From positions 1-64,000 of the forward strand of contig NZ_JAFBFA010000001.1 in the NCBI RefSeq assembly GCF_016909015.1: a stretch of 64,000 nucleotides of DNA. Direction: 5' to 3'. Under the pieces are notes generated by a model. It searched no databases. It was not told where the DNA came from and saw nothing but the letters and a program-made list of their open reading frames with translations. This DNA comes from Gracilibacillus alcaliphilus (GTDB taxonomy: Bacteria; Bacillota; Bacilli; Bacillales; Amphibacillaceae). Within the stretch, counting starts at the first letter, position 1. Each line of letters begins with the position of its first letter. This document shows positions 26,698 to 35,813 of this stretch, piece after piece. A program made the translations under genes and the position numbers.

Positions 26698-26757
26698 AGT
26701 GTTCAGAAAGTCCGGTGAATTTGATGATTTATGTTTATTGGACTTTTTGAACAACCT
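26698..26757. repeat. Dispersed inverted-repeat element, copy 2 (60 bp)
   Basis: GTGTTCAGAAAGTCC and its near complement GGACTTTTTGAACAACC enclose about 27 nt. The tips match those of copies 1, 3 and 4, so it looks like an internally deleted member. It could also fold as a terminator for yqfL. The rest of the 26512-26901 gap shows nothing clear. Confidence 0.5.
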
Positions 26758-26901
26758 CTTTAGAATAAGAAGTTTATGTATTCTTTTATAGAGGTATTAT
26801 ATAAGCAAGAGCTGTTGCCACTAACAGAATTGCTTTTACTATTTTTATAATGAGAAAATTGTCGAACAATTTGAAATGGTAACAAGAAATGGTGATAAGC
26901 A

Positions 26902-28725
26902 ATGGTTAATAAGATATCAGATGAAGTAATTGAATCACTTCGACAAGCGAATGATGTAGTAGACATTGTTGGTGAGTATGTACAGCTAAAGAAACAAGGT
27001 CGGAACTACTTTGGTTTATGTCCATTTCATTCCGAAAACACTCCCTCTTTTTCAGTAAATCAAGAAAAGCAGATTTATCATTGCTTTGGTTGCGGGAAAG
27101 GCGGGAATGTCATCAGTTTTATTATGGAAATGGAGGGATACACCTTTCAACAGGCCATTCAATTTTTAGCAGATAAGTCTGGTCAAGTACTCCCTGAATG
27201 GAACCAAACGGAGAAAACAGAGTCTCAATCGGAAGAACAAAAGGTATTAGAGGCTCATAATTGGCTGGTGAAATTATATCATCATCTGCTGCGCCACTCC
27301 AAAGATGGAAAGGAAGCGCTGGACTACTTATATGGCCGAGGTTTCACCGATGAAACGATTGATACCTTTCAACTTGGTTTCGCGCCTGTCTCAAGAGATT
27401 TTGTAGTTCAGTTTTTAGAAAAGAAAGGTTTCCATAAACAAGTGATGGCCAATGGCGGTGTACTAGCCATGACAGAGGATGGTCACTATTATGATCGTTT
27501 TCAAAGCAGAATTATTTTCCCCATTCGCAACCATCTAGGGAAAACAGTCGCATTCAACGGCCGGACGATGAGTGATCAAGGACCGAAGTACATGAACAGT
27601 CCTGAAACACCATTATTTACAAAGAGTAAACTGCTTTATAATTTTGATTTGGCTCGAGGTGAGATTAGAAAACGCGGTGAAGCTGTTCTATTCGAAGGAG
27701 CAGCAGATGTAATTGCTGCCTATCAGGCAGGTGTAAAAAATGGCGTTGCCTCACTCGGTACGTCTCTGACGGAAACACATGTGAATTTGCTAAGGCGGTA
27801 TGTAGACACGGTTGTCATTTGTTATGATGGTGACAATGCGGGGCAAGAAGCTACAGACAAAGCGATCTCTTTACTCAAAAAAGCAGGATGTACGATCAAA
27901 GTAGGTATGATGCCGAATAAATACGATCCTGATCAATATATAAGAGAGTATGGAGCAGAACAATTTAGCTCTCAGGTTATTGCCTCAGCAGAACCCGAAA
28001 TCGTGTTTTTATTAAACTTTTTAAGAAAGAACTTTAACTTAAATTTAGAGGGTGACCGTTTAAAATATGTCGAAGTAGCTGTTGCAGAAATAGCCAAGCT
28101 CTCTAGTTCTATTGAACAAGATCATTATATTCGTGAGTTGGCCGGAGAATTTAAACTTTCTATAGAGACATTAAAGCAAGAAATACTAGCAAGAAAACAA
28201 CAAGTACAAAAAAATATTGATAACAATAGAGTGATTGGTCATACTAATGTTGGAAAACAAAAGCAAATATCATTTAAACAGCCATATACACTGCAACCTG
28301 CTTATTATAATGCAGAACGAAGACTCATTGCAGTTATGCTACAAAATGCATTTATTACAGAGAAAGTGAAAGAAAGCATAGGATCTAAGTTTAATTTGGA
28401 ACAACACCAAGTGCTTGTAACTCACTTATATGGTTATTATGAGGAAGGTAATGAGCCTGATCCAGCCAAATTCCTTACGCATCTTAATGATAGAGACCTC
28501 CAACAGCTTGTAGTAGAATTATCTATGTTTGAATTCACTTGGGAAATGTCAGATAAAGAGTTATCTGATTGTATTCGAATCATAGAAGCGGAACAAACCG
28601 ATAATGTGAAATTAAAGCAGCTCCAAGATAAAATGAGACAATTAGAAAGAAATAATCCGAAAGAAGCTGCAAAGATTGCAATGGAAATCATACAAATTAA
28701 ACAACAATCGAAGAATTGGGGTTAG
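26902..28725 (+). CDS. dnaG: DNA primase
   Basis: A 607-residue primase. The N-terminal zinc finger CPFH...CFGCGKGG lies at residues 40-66. The TOPRIM core has FEGAADVIAA and CYDGDNAGQEA (about 260-315), and a C-terminal helicase-binding region covers about 455-600. It follows the AT-rich gap after yqfL and is 21 nt upstream of sigA, forming the conserved macromolecular-synthesis operon. The family motif usually reads EGYMDVI; here it is EGAADVI, a notable but probably tolerated change. Confidence 0.96.
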   Translation: MVNKISDEVIESLRQANDVVDIVGEYVQLKKQGRNYFGLCPFHSENTPSFSVNQEKQIYHCFGCGKGGNVISFIMEMEGYTFQQAIQFLADKSGQVLPEWNQTEKTESQSEEQKVLEAHNWLVKLYHHLLRHSKDGKEALDYLYGRGFTDETIDTFQLGFAPVSRDFVVQFLEKKGFHKQVMANGGVLAMTEDGHYYDRFQSRIIFPIRNHLGKTVAFNGRTMSDQGPKYMNSPETPLFTKSKLLYNFDLARGEIRKRGEAVLFEGAADVIAAYQAGVKNGVASLGTSLTETHVNLLRRYVDTVVICYDGDNAGQEATDKAISLLKKAGCTIKVGMMPNKYDPDQYIREYGAEQFSSQVIASAEPEIVFLLNFLRKNFNLNLEGDRLKYVEVAVAEIAKLSSSIEQDHYIRELAGEFKLSIETLKQEILARKQQVQKNIDNNRVIGHTNVGKQKQISFKQPYTLQPAYYNAERRLIAVMLQNAFITEKVKESIGSKFNLEQHQVLVTHLYGYYEEGNEPDPAKFLTHLNDRDLQQLVVELSMFEFTWEMSDKELSDCIRIIEAEQTDNVKLKQLQDKMRQLERNNPKEAAKIAMEIIQIKQQSKNWG

Positions 28726-28746
28726 TTTTTTAAAGGAGGGCAATTC

Positions 28747-29862
28747 ATGGCAGAGAACAAGTCATCACATTCTAAAGATGTAGAAGTGACAGTGGAACAA
28801 GCCAAAGAGCAATTACTTGAGGCGGGAAAAAAGCGCGGTGTATTAGCATATGAGGAAGTAGCAGAGAAATTAGGTAATTTTGAATTAGAATCAGATCAGA
28901 TTGATGAATTCTATGAATTTCTGAATGAGCAGGGAGTGGAAGTTATCGGTGAAACAGATGAAGATCCCTCCATGCAGCAATTATCTAAAGAAGAAGAATT
29001 TGATCTTAATGACCTCAGTGTGCCGCTTGGAATCAAGATTAATGATCCGGTTAGAATGTACTTGAAAGAAATCGGGCGGGTAGACCTTTTATCCGCTACT
29101 GAAGAAATAGAACTTGCAAAACGTATTGAACAAGGTGATGAGTATGCCAAGAAACGTTTGGCGGAAGCAAACCTTCGTTTAGTAGTAAGTATTGCCAAAC
29201 GTTATGTCGGCCGGGGGATGCTGTTCCTTGATTTGATTCAAGAGGGGAATATGGGTCTGATCAAAGCCGTTGAGAAATTTGACTTTAGAAAAGGATTCAA
29301 ATTCAGTACGTATGCAACTTGGTGGATTCGTCAGGCTATTACAAGAGCAATTGCGGATCAAGCGAGAACTATTCGTATTCCTGTTCATATGGTGGAAACG
29401 ATCAATAAATTAATTCGTGTGCAGCGCCAATTATTACAAGATTTGGGACGTGAACCAACGCCGGAAGAAATCGCTAAAGATATGGATTTAACGCCTGATA
29501 AGGTGCGGGAAATATTGAAAATCGCTCAAGAGCCGGTATCTTTGGAAACACCAATTGGAGAAGAAGATGACTCTCATCTAGGTGACTTTATCGAAGACCA
29601 AGAAGCTACTTCACCATCTGATCATGCGGCATATGAGCTATTGAAAGAACAATTAGAGGATGTGCTTGACACACTCACTGATCGGGAAGAGAATGTGCTG
29701 AGACTTCGTTTTGGATTAGACGACGGAAGAACCAGAACATTAGAAGAAGTGGGCAAAGTATTCGGTGTTACCCGTGAACGAATTCGTCAGATAGAAGCTA
29801 AAGCCTTGCGTAAATTACGTCATCCGAGCAGAAGCAAGCGTTTGAAGGATTTCTTGGAATAA
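28747..29862 (+). CDS. sigA: RNA polymerase major sigma factor SigA
   Basis: A 371-residue primary sigma factor. Region 1.1 is acidic, region 2 reads LDLIQEGNMGLIKAVEKFDF with TYATWWIRQAITRAIADQAR, and region 4.2 reads VTRERIRQIEAKALRKLRHP and ends in LKDFLE. The length matches B. subtilis SigA. The ATG follows AAAGGAGGGC. It is co-transcribed with dnaG. The many TTGACA/TATAAT promoters in this window are its expected targets. Confidence 0.98.
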   Translation: MAENKSSHSKDVEVTVEQAKEQLLEAGKKRGVLAYEEVAEKLGNFELESDQIDEFYEFLNEQGVEVIGETDEDPSMQQLSKEEEFDLNDLSVPLGIKINDPVRMYLKEIGRVDLLSATEEIELAKRIEQGDEYAKKRLAEANLRLVVSIAKRYVGRGMLFLDLIQEGNMGLIKAVEKFDFRKGFKFSTYATWWIRQAITRAIADQARTIRIPVHMVETINKLIRVQRQLLQDLGREPTPEEIAKDMDLTPDKVREILKIAQEPVSLETPIGEEDDSHLGDFIEDQEATSPSDHAAYELLKEQLEDVLDTLTDREENVLRLRFGLDDGRTRTLEEVGKVFGVTRERIRQIEAKALRKLRHPSRSKRLKDFLE

Positions 29863-29886
29863 GCAAATAGCGGATGATGTTTTGAG

Positions 29887-30012
29887 AAGAAAAGAACCGG
29901 ATCTTCTCCGTCCATTTCGGTTCTTATTCCGAAATGGATGTTATCACCATCAGAAAAAATGCTCCAATTCCAATGTTGTGCTGCTTATCCAGGCGGATCA
30001 TTTTTATCCGCC
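29887..30012 (+). other. Overlapping hairpins after sigA
   Basis: AAGAACCG pairs with CGGTTCTT (29892-29925). The alternative stem TCCATTTCGG with CCGAAATGGA (29910-29938) uses the same central bases, so the two exclude each other. A third hairpin, GGCGGAT/ATCCGCC, lies at about 29993-30012. None carries a strong T run. They may end or attenuate dnaG-sigA transcripts. Confidence 0.4.
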
Positions 30013-30094
30013 CATCTTTCATGAAAATACTTGATTATTTCTGAAAAAATGCCGATATAGTAGATAACGTGCAGCACTTTTGGGAGATGGTGAT

Positions 30095-30616
30095 GTGAAG
30101 CAAGATCGAAAGCAAATTATCATAAGTGAAATTCAACATTGGAAGGAAAATCAGGTGCTGCCAGAGCAGTATTGTGATTTTTTGTTAGCGTTATATTCAC
30201 AAGGGGAAGAACCAACAGAAAAAGAATCACCTTACTATTTATTCTTTTATTTTTTTAATGCGATTTTATTATTTATCCCTATTATACTTTTTGCAACTGT
30301 ACAATCGATCATGGTGTTAGCAGCAGGTTGTGCAGCTGCATTAGCTGTTTCTTTTCTGTTTATTCGATTTTTCCGCAGATATGAAGTACTTCGGGAAACC
30401 TATGCGGTCATGATTTTCTTCCTTATTCTAGCGCTTACTTGTGTGCTAGTGATGCATTATTATTCCGTTTCATGGCAGGTTGTTTATGGATTTGTGTTTG
30501 TTAACAGTTTGGCATGGATTCTATTCGGAAAATGGAAACAGCAATATTTTTTGAAATGGGCAGGATTTTTAGTACTGGCTGCCTTAATTATAAGGCTGGG
30601 ATTTGTCTATTTTTAA
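30095..30616 (+). CDS. Conserved-type membrane protein of unknown function
   Basis: A 173-residue protein. The N-terminal 40 residues are soluble, with the pattern WKENQVLPEQYCDFLLALY, which resembles the start of DUF2157-type proteins. Four to five TM segments follow (about 45-65, 70-90, 100-120, 125-142, 150-172). I chose the GTG at 30095, with GGGAGATGG upstream; a TTG at 30080 is possible. It lies between sigA and cccA, where B. subtilis has no certain counterpart. The function is not assignable. Confidence 0.75.
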   Translation: MKQDRKQIIISEIQHWKENQVLPEQYCDFLLALYSQGEEPTEKESPYYLFFYFFNAILLFIPIILFATVQSIMVLAAGCAAALAVSFLFIRFFRRYEVLRETYAVMIFFLILALTCVLVMHYYSVSWQVVYGFVFVNSLAWILFGKWKQQYFLKWAGFLVLAALIIRLGFVYF

Positions 30617-30744
30617 ACACTTTGCAAATTTTGATGATTAACGCTTCCCTATTTAGTAATTTTAAAGTAAAATAAAGATGGTTTTTATTGTACATAAACA
30701 GTTTAGCTAAAGATTTAAGTGTAATTGAAGGAGGAAAAAAAGAA

Positions 30745-31098
30745 ATGAAGAAGAATCCAATTATACCATTTGCACTTATTGCCGTATTAGGAATTCTAAC
30801 AATGATTATTGTTTCAGCTGTTGGTGTTAATCAACAAGAGAAAATTGCTAACGGCGGTGAGAATGGCGAAACAGCAGAAGCTCAAGATCCAGAAACACTA
30901 ATTCAAAGCTGTATTGGCTGTCATGGCGGTGATTTAGAAGGTGGATCTGGTCCTGCCTTACAAGACGTAAGTAGCCGTCTTGACCAAGATCAGATTACTG
31001 ACATTATTATTAATGGTACAGATGGCGGAATGCCTGGCGGTCTAGTAACGAATGAAGAAGCAGAAGTATTAGCCGAATGGTTAGTCGAAAACCATTAA
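30745..31098 (+). CDS. cccA: Membrane-anchored cytochrome c-550
   Basis: A 117-residue protein with an N-terminal TM anchor (residues 6-27) and a class I cytochrome c domain on the outer face. The heme site is CIGCH, and the methionine in DGGMPGG is the likely distal ligand. An acidic linker joins them. It carries electrons to a terminal oxidase. The start at 30745 follows GAAGGAGG; the frame extends upstream to 30688 without a site. The position after sigA matches B. subtilis cccA. Confidence 0.93.
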   Translation: MKKNPIIPFALIAVLGILTMIIVSAVGVNQQEKIANGGENGETAEAQDPETLIQSCIGCHGGDLEGGSGPALQDVSSRLDQDQITDIIINGTDGGMPGGLVTNEEAEVLAEWLVENH

Positions 31099-31104
31099 CA
31101 ATAA

Positions 31105-31143
31105 GAAAAAAGCTTTCTGTGATAAACAGGAGGCTTTTTCTGC
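31105..31143 (+). terminator. Terminator of cccA
   Basis: GAAAAAAGC paired with GCTTTTTC, with an inner CTGT/ACAG stem, starting 7 nt after the stop codon. Confidence 0.75.
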
Positions 31144-31183
31144 TTTTTAGCTGCTTAACCTTATTATGGAAAGGAAACTTGAA

Positions 31184-31867
31184 ATGATTTCAAAACGTTT
31201 ACGTCTAATAGCAAGCTTTTTAAAGGAACCGATTGTTTTTGCTGATATTGGTTCTGACCATGCCTATCTGCCGTGCCTGGTCTGTTCTGCCGATCCCACA
31301 GCCACTGCTATAGCTGGGGAAGTCAATCATGGACCTTTTCTTCGTGCCCAGCAAACGGTCCATGAGCAAGGACTTAGCCGGCAAATAGAGGTACGCAAGG
31401 GCAACGGCCTGGCGGTTATTGAGGCTGGGGAAGTAAACCAAATCACCATTGCAGGTATGGGCGGGAAATTAATTACTGCCATCCTAGAGGAAGGTCAAGA
31501 TAAATTAATAGGGGTAGACCGGTTGATTCTGCAGCCAAATCTCGATGCCCACATTGTTAGAGAATGGCTTATGAGTGATCAGTATCAAGTGACAAGTGAG
31601 GCAATTATTGAAGAAGATGGTTATATTTATGAAATAATTGCAGCAGATAAGGTAGCTGAATCTGTCGCTTTATCAGAGAAGGAATTATTATTTGGTCCAC
31701 AGCTAGTAAGAGATAAGACTACTACTTTCATAAAAAAATGGCGCGGTGAACATACCAAACGAACCAGATTAATAAATCAGATGAAACAGGCTGTCCATCC
31801 GCCTCAGGACAAGATAGAGCAGGTAGAACATGAACGAACACTGATTGAGGAGGTATTAGCGGAATGA
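31184..31867 (+). CDS. trmK: tRNA (adenine22-N1)-methyltransferase TrmK
   Basis: A 227-residue SAM-dependent methyltransferase modifying A22 in the D-loop of tRNAs. The SAM motif I is FADIGSDHAYLP, and the post-motif QITIAGMGGKL is typical of the family. A C-terminal helical hairpin ends the protein. The ATG at 31184 is preferred (GGAAAGGAAAC upstream) over 31166. It overlaps yqfO by 4 nt (ATGA), as in other Bacillaceae. Confidence 0.94.
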   Translation: MISKRLRLIASFLKEPIVFADIGSDHAYLPCLVCSADPTATAIAGEVNHGPFLRAQQTVHEQGLSRQIEVRKGNGLAVIEAGEVNQITIAGMGGKLITAILEEGQDKLIGVDRLILQPNLDAHIVREWLMSDQYQVTSEAIIEEDGYIYEIIAADKVAESVALSEKELLFGPQLVRDKTTTFIKKWRGEHTKRTRLINQMKQAVHPPQDKIEQVEHERTLIEEVLAE

Positions 31868-32976
31868 CTACAGTAAAAGATGTTATTCAATTGTTTGAAA
31901 CTTGGGTACCGGTCAGTTATGCAGAAAGCTGGGATAATGTAGGACTTCAACTTGGACGTATGGATCAGCCAGTTCAAAAAGTTATGATTACACTGGATGT
32001 AGTAGAGAAAGTAGTTCAAGAGGCAATTGAGCAAGAGGTCGATTTTATCATTGCTCATCATCCGCTATTCTTTCAAGAAATAAAATCATTAAATTTGGCT
32101 GAACCAAAGGGAAGAGTAGTACAGCAATTAATTCAGCAGCAGATCGCAGTGTACGCCGCCCATACGAATTTGGATATTGTGAAAGGCGGTGTGAATGACC
32201 TGTTGGCTGACCAGTTATTATTACAACAAACGAGACCACTGGTTGCTACGAAAGAACAGCAGCTGTACAAACTGGTGATTTATACACCTACAACACATTT
32301 GGAACAGGTACGGGAAGCTGTTGGGAACGCAGGAGCAGGACATATCGGTAATTATAGTCATTGCAGCTTTCGATCAGAAGGAACGGGAGCCTTTAAACCT
32401 TTAGAAGGTACAAATCCCTATTTAGGAAAACAAGGAGTAATAGAGGAAGTTGCGGAATATAGGTTAGAGACAATCATTACTGATACGCAGAAAAAGGCAA
32501 TATTACAGGCAGCAAAAGAAGCCCATCCTTATGAAGAAATGGCCTATGATGTAATCCCGTTGGCCAATAAAGGAAAAATAGAAGGCCTTGGCAGGATTGG
32601 AACGTTAGCAAAGCCGATTCGTTTATATGACTATATTGTGCAAGTAAAAGAACGTTTAGCAGTTCCGGCATTAAGATATGTTGGTGACCCAGATACGATG
32701 ATTCAACGTGTGGCCGTTTTAGGGGGAAGTGGTAAAGGCTTTATTGATACAGCTAGACAAGCTGGAGCGGATCTGTATATTACGGGAGATTTAAGCTTTC
32801 ATGAGGCACAGGATGCAGAAGAAGCCGGGATTTGTCTCATTGATCCAGGACATCACGTAGAGGCAGTGATGAAACAGGGAGTGGTCGCATTTTTTGATCG
32901 CCATAAAGATTATTTATCAACTGACATTGAAGTGTTTGCATCTGCTGTTTCCACGGAGCCGTTTCGATTTGCATAA
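31864..32976 (+). CDS. yqfO: Nif3-like dinuclear metal-centre protein YqfO
   Basis: A 370-residue hexamer-forming protein. The metal site residues are visible in IAHHPLFF (near residue 62), AHTNLD and, near the C-terminus, GHHVEAVMKQG. The middle insert (about 130-235) is the PII-like domain found in the long Firmicutes form. The family is sometimes called GTP cyclohydrolase I type 2, but that activity is not established. It is translationally coupled to trmK. Confidence 0.93.
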   Translation: MTTVKDVIQLFETWVPVSYAESWDNVGLQLGRMDQPVQKVMITLDVVEKVVQEAIEQEVDFIIAHHPLFFQEIKSLNLAEPKGRVVQQLIQQQIAVYAAHTNLDIVKGGVNDLLADQLLLQQTRPLVATKEQQLYKLVIYTPTTHLEQVREAVGNAGAGHIGNYSHCSFRSEGTGAFKPLEGTNPYLGKQGVIEEVAEYRLETIITDTQKKAILQAAKEAHPYEEMAYDVIPLANKGKIEGLGRIGTLAKPIRLYDYIVQVKERLAVPALRYVGDPDTMIQRVAVLGGSGKGFIDTARQAGADLYITGDLSFHEAQDAEEAGICLIDPGHHVEAVMKQGVVAFFDRHKDYLSTDIEVFASAVSTEPFRFA

Positions 32977-33002
32977 AAAATAAAGACGAATTATTAAAAA
33001 AG

Positions 33003-33044
33003 AAGAGGAGCAGCACCGCAAAGGGTGGTATGCTCCTCTTTTTT
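33003..33044. terminator. Bidirectional terminator between yqfO and ispH
   Basis: A stem of AAGAGGAGCA/TGCTCCTCTT is flanked by A runs on the left and T runs on the right. It serves yqfO and possibly the leftward ispH. Confidence 0.85.
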
Positions 33045-33195
33045 CGGTACTGTAAGATTCCGCATAAGAAATAAGGAAACAGACTATTTCTAGACGGGAG
33101 ATCCAACAGTCAGTAACTATCATTAATGTTCTGTCGCAGCGTCTACACTAGCATGTCGAGTACGTTGGAAAACTTCCACGAAATGAAGTTTTCCT

Positions 33196-34140
33196 TTATC
33201 TATTTGCTTTAACTTTTGGCAAGATGCGATCCCGTTTTACTTTTGATGTGGTATCCCAAGTACTTGCATCATTCGGATCATACTGCTCAACAAATTTAAT
33301 CACTTCTTTGGCGATTGGTGTAGGTGTAGAAGCCCCTGCAGTAACAGCAACCTTCTTGACACCTTCTAACCATTCTAATTGAATCTCAGAGACATCGGCA
33401 ATCCGATAAGCCTGCGTACCAGCCTTTTCAATCGATACTTGAGCAAGACGGTTAGAGTTGTTACTGCGCGGGTCACCGACTACCAAGGTGAGATCTGCTT
33501 CTGTCGCTTGTTCTGCAACGGCTTCTTGACGAACCTGAGTTGCCATACAGATCTCTTGTTCCATCTCTGTTTGTGGAAATTTTTCTTTTACTTTTAGCAT
33601 CACGTCATGCACATCCCACTGACTCATTGTGGTTTGGTTGGTGACCAAGATTTTCTCGGCATCAATGTCTAACTCTTCTACTTCTTGTTCATTTTGAATC
33701 AAGTGCACATGATCTGGTGCCACCCCAACAGCACCTTCAGGTTCTGGATGTCCTTTTTTCCCGATATAGACGATCTCATAGTTTTCGCGGACCTTTTCAC
33801 GGATTAAATCGTGGGTTCTAGTAACATCGGGACAGGTTGCATCAAGTACGGTTAACTGTTTCTCCTCCGCCCGTTTCTTTACAGCAGGTGAGACACCATG
33901 TGCCGTAAAAATAACCGTACCCGTCTCAATATCCTCTAATAAATCTGATCTATTCTTACCATCTAATGTATAAACACCTAATTCTTCAAAGGCATTTGTA
34001 ACATGTGAATTATGGACAATCATACCAAGTATATAAATAGGTCGAGGTAGATTGGGATCCCTCACTGCATTCTGCGCAATTACCATTGCGTCGACAACTC
34101 CATAGCAATATCCTCTAGGAGCAATCTTAATTACTTCCAT
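33196..34140 (-). CDS. ispH: 4-hydroxy-3-methylbut-2-enyl diphosphate reductase
   Basis: A 314-residue iron-sulphur enzyme, the last step of the MEP pathway giving IPP and DMAPP. The cluster cysteines sit in RGYCYGV (residue 12), DATCPDV (about 103) and QEICMATQ (about 195). TSKVKRDRILPKVK forms the tail. It starts at an ATG with a leftward GGGGG-rich ribosome site. It is transcribed against its neighbours. ispG, the preceding enzyme, is encoded 4 kb to the right on the same strand. Confidence 0.96.
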   Translation of the reverse strand: MEVIKIAPRGYCYGVVDAMVIAQNAVRDPNLPRPIYILGMIVHNSHVTNAFEELGVYTLDGKNRSDLLEDIETGTVIFTAHGVSPAVKKRAEEKQLTVLDATCPDVTRTHDLIREKVRENYEIVYIGKKGHPEPEGAVGVAPDHVHLIQNEQEVEELDIDAEKILVTNQTTMSQWDVHDVMLKVKEKFPQTEMEQEICMATQVRQEAVAEQATEADLTLVVGDPRSNNSNRLAQVSIEKAGTQAYRIADVSEIQLEWLEGVKKVAVTAGASTPTPIAKEVIKFVEQYDPNDASTWDTTSKVKRDRILPKVKANR

Positions 34141-34193
34141 TCTGGTTCCCCCTCTGTACTTTCTCTTAGAGATAAAGTAAAATGTCTAATAGC

Positions 34194-34343
34194 GGTTGTT
34201 CAAAAAATCCAATAAAAATGACACGGCGAATTTCTGCGTTGGCTTGCTTTTCCGTTACTCACGTATTAAAAGCATACGTTCCGTTACTCAAAGACTGCGC
34301 CGCCTTGAACTTCTTGGTCCTTTTTATCGAACTTTTTGAACAC
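34194..34343. repeat. Dispersed inverted-repeat element, copy 3 (150 bp)
   Basis: It starts GGTTGTTCAAAAAATCC and ends with TTTTTATCGAACTTTTTGAAC. The inner CCGTTACTCAAAGACTGCGC resembles copy 1. No coding potential is seen. It lies between ispH and cshB and is followed at once by copy 4. Confidence 0.6.
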
Positions 34344-34354
34344 GCATTAATAGT

Positions 34355-34395
34355 GGTTGTTCAAAAAATCCGCTTCCCCCAATTTTTTGAACAGA
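34355..34395. repeat. Dispersed inverted-repeat element, copy 4 (41 bp, collapsed)
   Basis: GGTTGTTCAAAAAATC faces AATTTTTTGAACAGA with only about ten bases between. It seems to be two element tips joined by deletion, directly beside copy 3. Confidence 0.5.
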
Positions 34396-34482
34396 TTATA
34401 ATAGCGGACATAATGTCCAATACTTTTATTATAAAGGTATTTAGTATAATTGACAAAGATAATTAGTCAAAAGGAGATCGTT

Positions 34483-35793
34483 ATGAAAAAACATTTATTT
34501 AGACAATATGCCTTGGAAGACTGGATGAATGATGTCATCGATGGCTTGGGTTTTTATGAACCCACTGCCATTCAAGCAAAGGTTATTCCAGAAGCATTAA
34601 AGGGTAAAGATGTTATCGGTCAGTCGGAAACGGGATCAGGCAAGACCCATGCCTTCTTACTGCCTTTGTTGAATCAGATAGATACAACAAGTCAGACAAC
34701 ACAGGTGATCTTGACCGCGCCTACTCGAGAGTTGGCTATTCAAATTTATGATGAAGTTAGGAAAATAATCGAGCTCTCGCCAAATGAAGAGGAGTGGAAT
34801 GCCAAACTAATCATTGGCGGTACAGATAAGAAGCGTATGATTGACAAGCTTAAACAAAATCCTCATATTATTGTAGGAACCCCAGGTCGTATTCTTGATT
34901 TAGTGGAGCAGGGAGTAATTAGTATTTATTCAACTAAATCATTTGTGATGGACGAGACCGACCTGATGTTAGAGTTAGGTTTAATTCAAGAGATCGATAA
35001 AATATTAACAAACGCCCATCCATCCATTCAGTTAATGGTCTTCTCTGCTACGATTCCTGAGAAACTCCAGCCATTTCTTAAAAAATATTTACATTCACCA
35101 CTGTATGTTAAGATCGATGACCGGCTTGCACCTGAGAAATTAGAGCATCGCCTGATAGATCGGAGACACCGTCAGCCAGCAGATCTGATTAAGCAAATAT
35201 CCGAAGTAATCCAGCCATATTTAGCGATTATTTTTACCAATGGCAAAGAACATGCTAATGAATTAGCTCAGCAGCTTCAGGAGCAAGGGTTAGAAGTTGG
35301 CCTTATTCATGGCGGGTTAAATCAGCGAGAACGAAAAAGGGTATTAAAAGACATCCAGCAGTTAAAATATCAATACATTGTAGCAACTGATCTTGCTGCA
35401 CGCGGGATCGACATAAAGGGTGTCAGTCATGTTATCAATGCCGCATTGCCGAAGGAAGAGTCCTTTTATTTGCATCGAGTCGGGCGTACGGCTCGTGCTG
35501 GAATGGAAGGAACTGCCATTAGTCTGTATCAAGAAGAAGATATTACACTTATTCAAAAGCTTGAAAAGAAAGGATTAACTTTTAGTTTTTACGATATTGT
35601 CCAGGGAGAATGGCGTGAAGCTAAACCTTGGAATGTCAGACAAAAACGAATACGTACTGAAAACGAAGTTGAAAAACAAGCATGGCAGCAGGTGAGGAAG
35701 CCTAAAAAAGTAAAACCAGGATATAAAAAGAAAATGAAAAATCAGCAGCAAAAAGTGAAAAGAAAAATACAACGCAGCCAATTCAAAAAATAA
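34483..35793 (+). CDS. cshB: DEAD-box RNA helicase CshB (with DETD motif)
   Basis: A 436-residue ATP-dependent RNA helicase. The Q motif has YEPTAIQAKVIP, motif I is SETGSGKT, Ia is APTRELA, III is SAT, IV-V includes ATDLAARGIDI, and VI is HRVGRTARAG. Motif II reads DETD, not DEAD, from a single codon change (GCC to ACC). The C-terminal tail is Lys/Arg-rich with KPKKVKPGYKKKM, as in CshB. The ATG at 34483 follows AAAAGGAG. CshB acts in cold-shock RNA handling. nfo follows at 20 nt. Confidence 0.93.
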   Translation: MKKHLFRQYALEDWMNDVIDGLGFYEPTAIQAKVIPEALKGKDVIGQSETGSGKTHAFLLPLLNQIDTTSQTTQVILTAPTRELAIQIYDEVRKIIELSPNEEEWNAKLIIGGTDKKRMIDKLKQNPHIIVGTPGRILDLVEQGVISIYSTKSFVMDETDLMLELGLIQEIDKILTNAHPSIQLMVFSATIPEKLQPFLKKYLHSPLYVKIDDRLAPEKLEHRLIDRRHRQPADLIKQISEVIQPYLAIIFTNGKEHANELAQQLQEQGLEVGLIHGGLNQRERKRVLKDIQQLKYQYIVATDLAARGIDIKGVSHVINAALPKEESFYLHRVGRTARAGMEGTAISLYQEEDITLIQKLEKKGLTFSFYDIVQGEWREAKPWNVRQKRIRTENEVEKQAWQQVRKPKKVKPGYKKKMKNQQQKVKRKIQRSQFKK

Positions 35794-35813
35794 ACATAAG
35801 GTGAGGGAGAACA

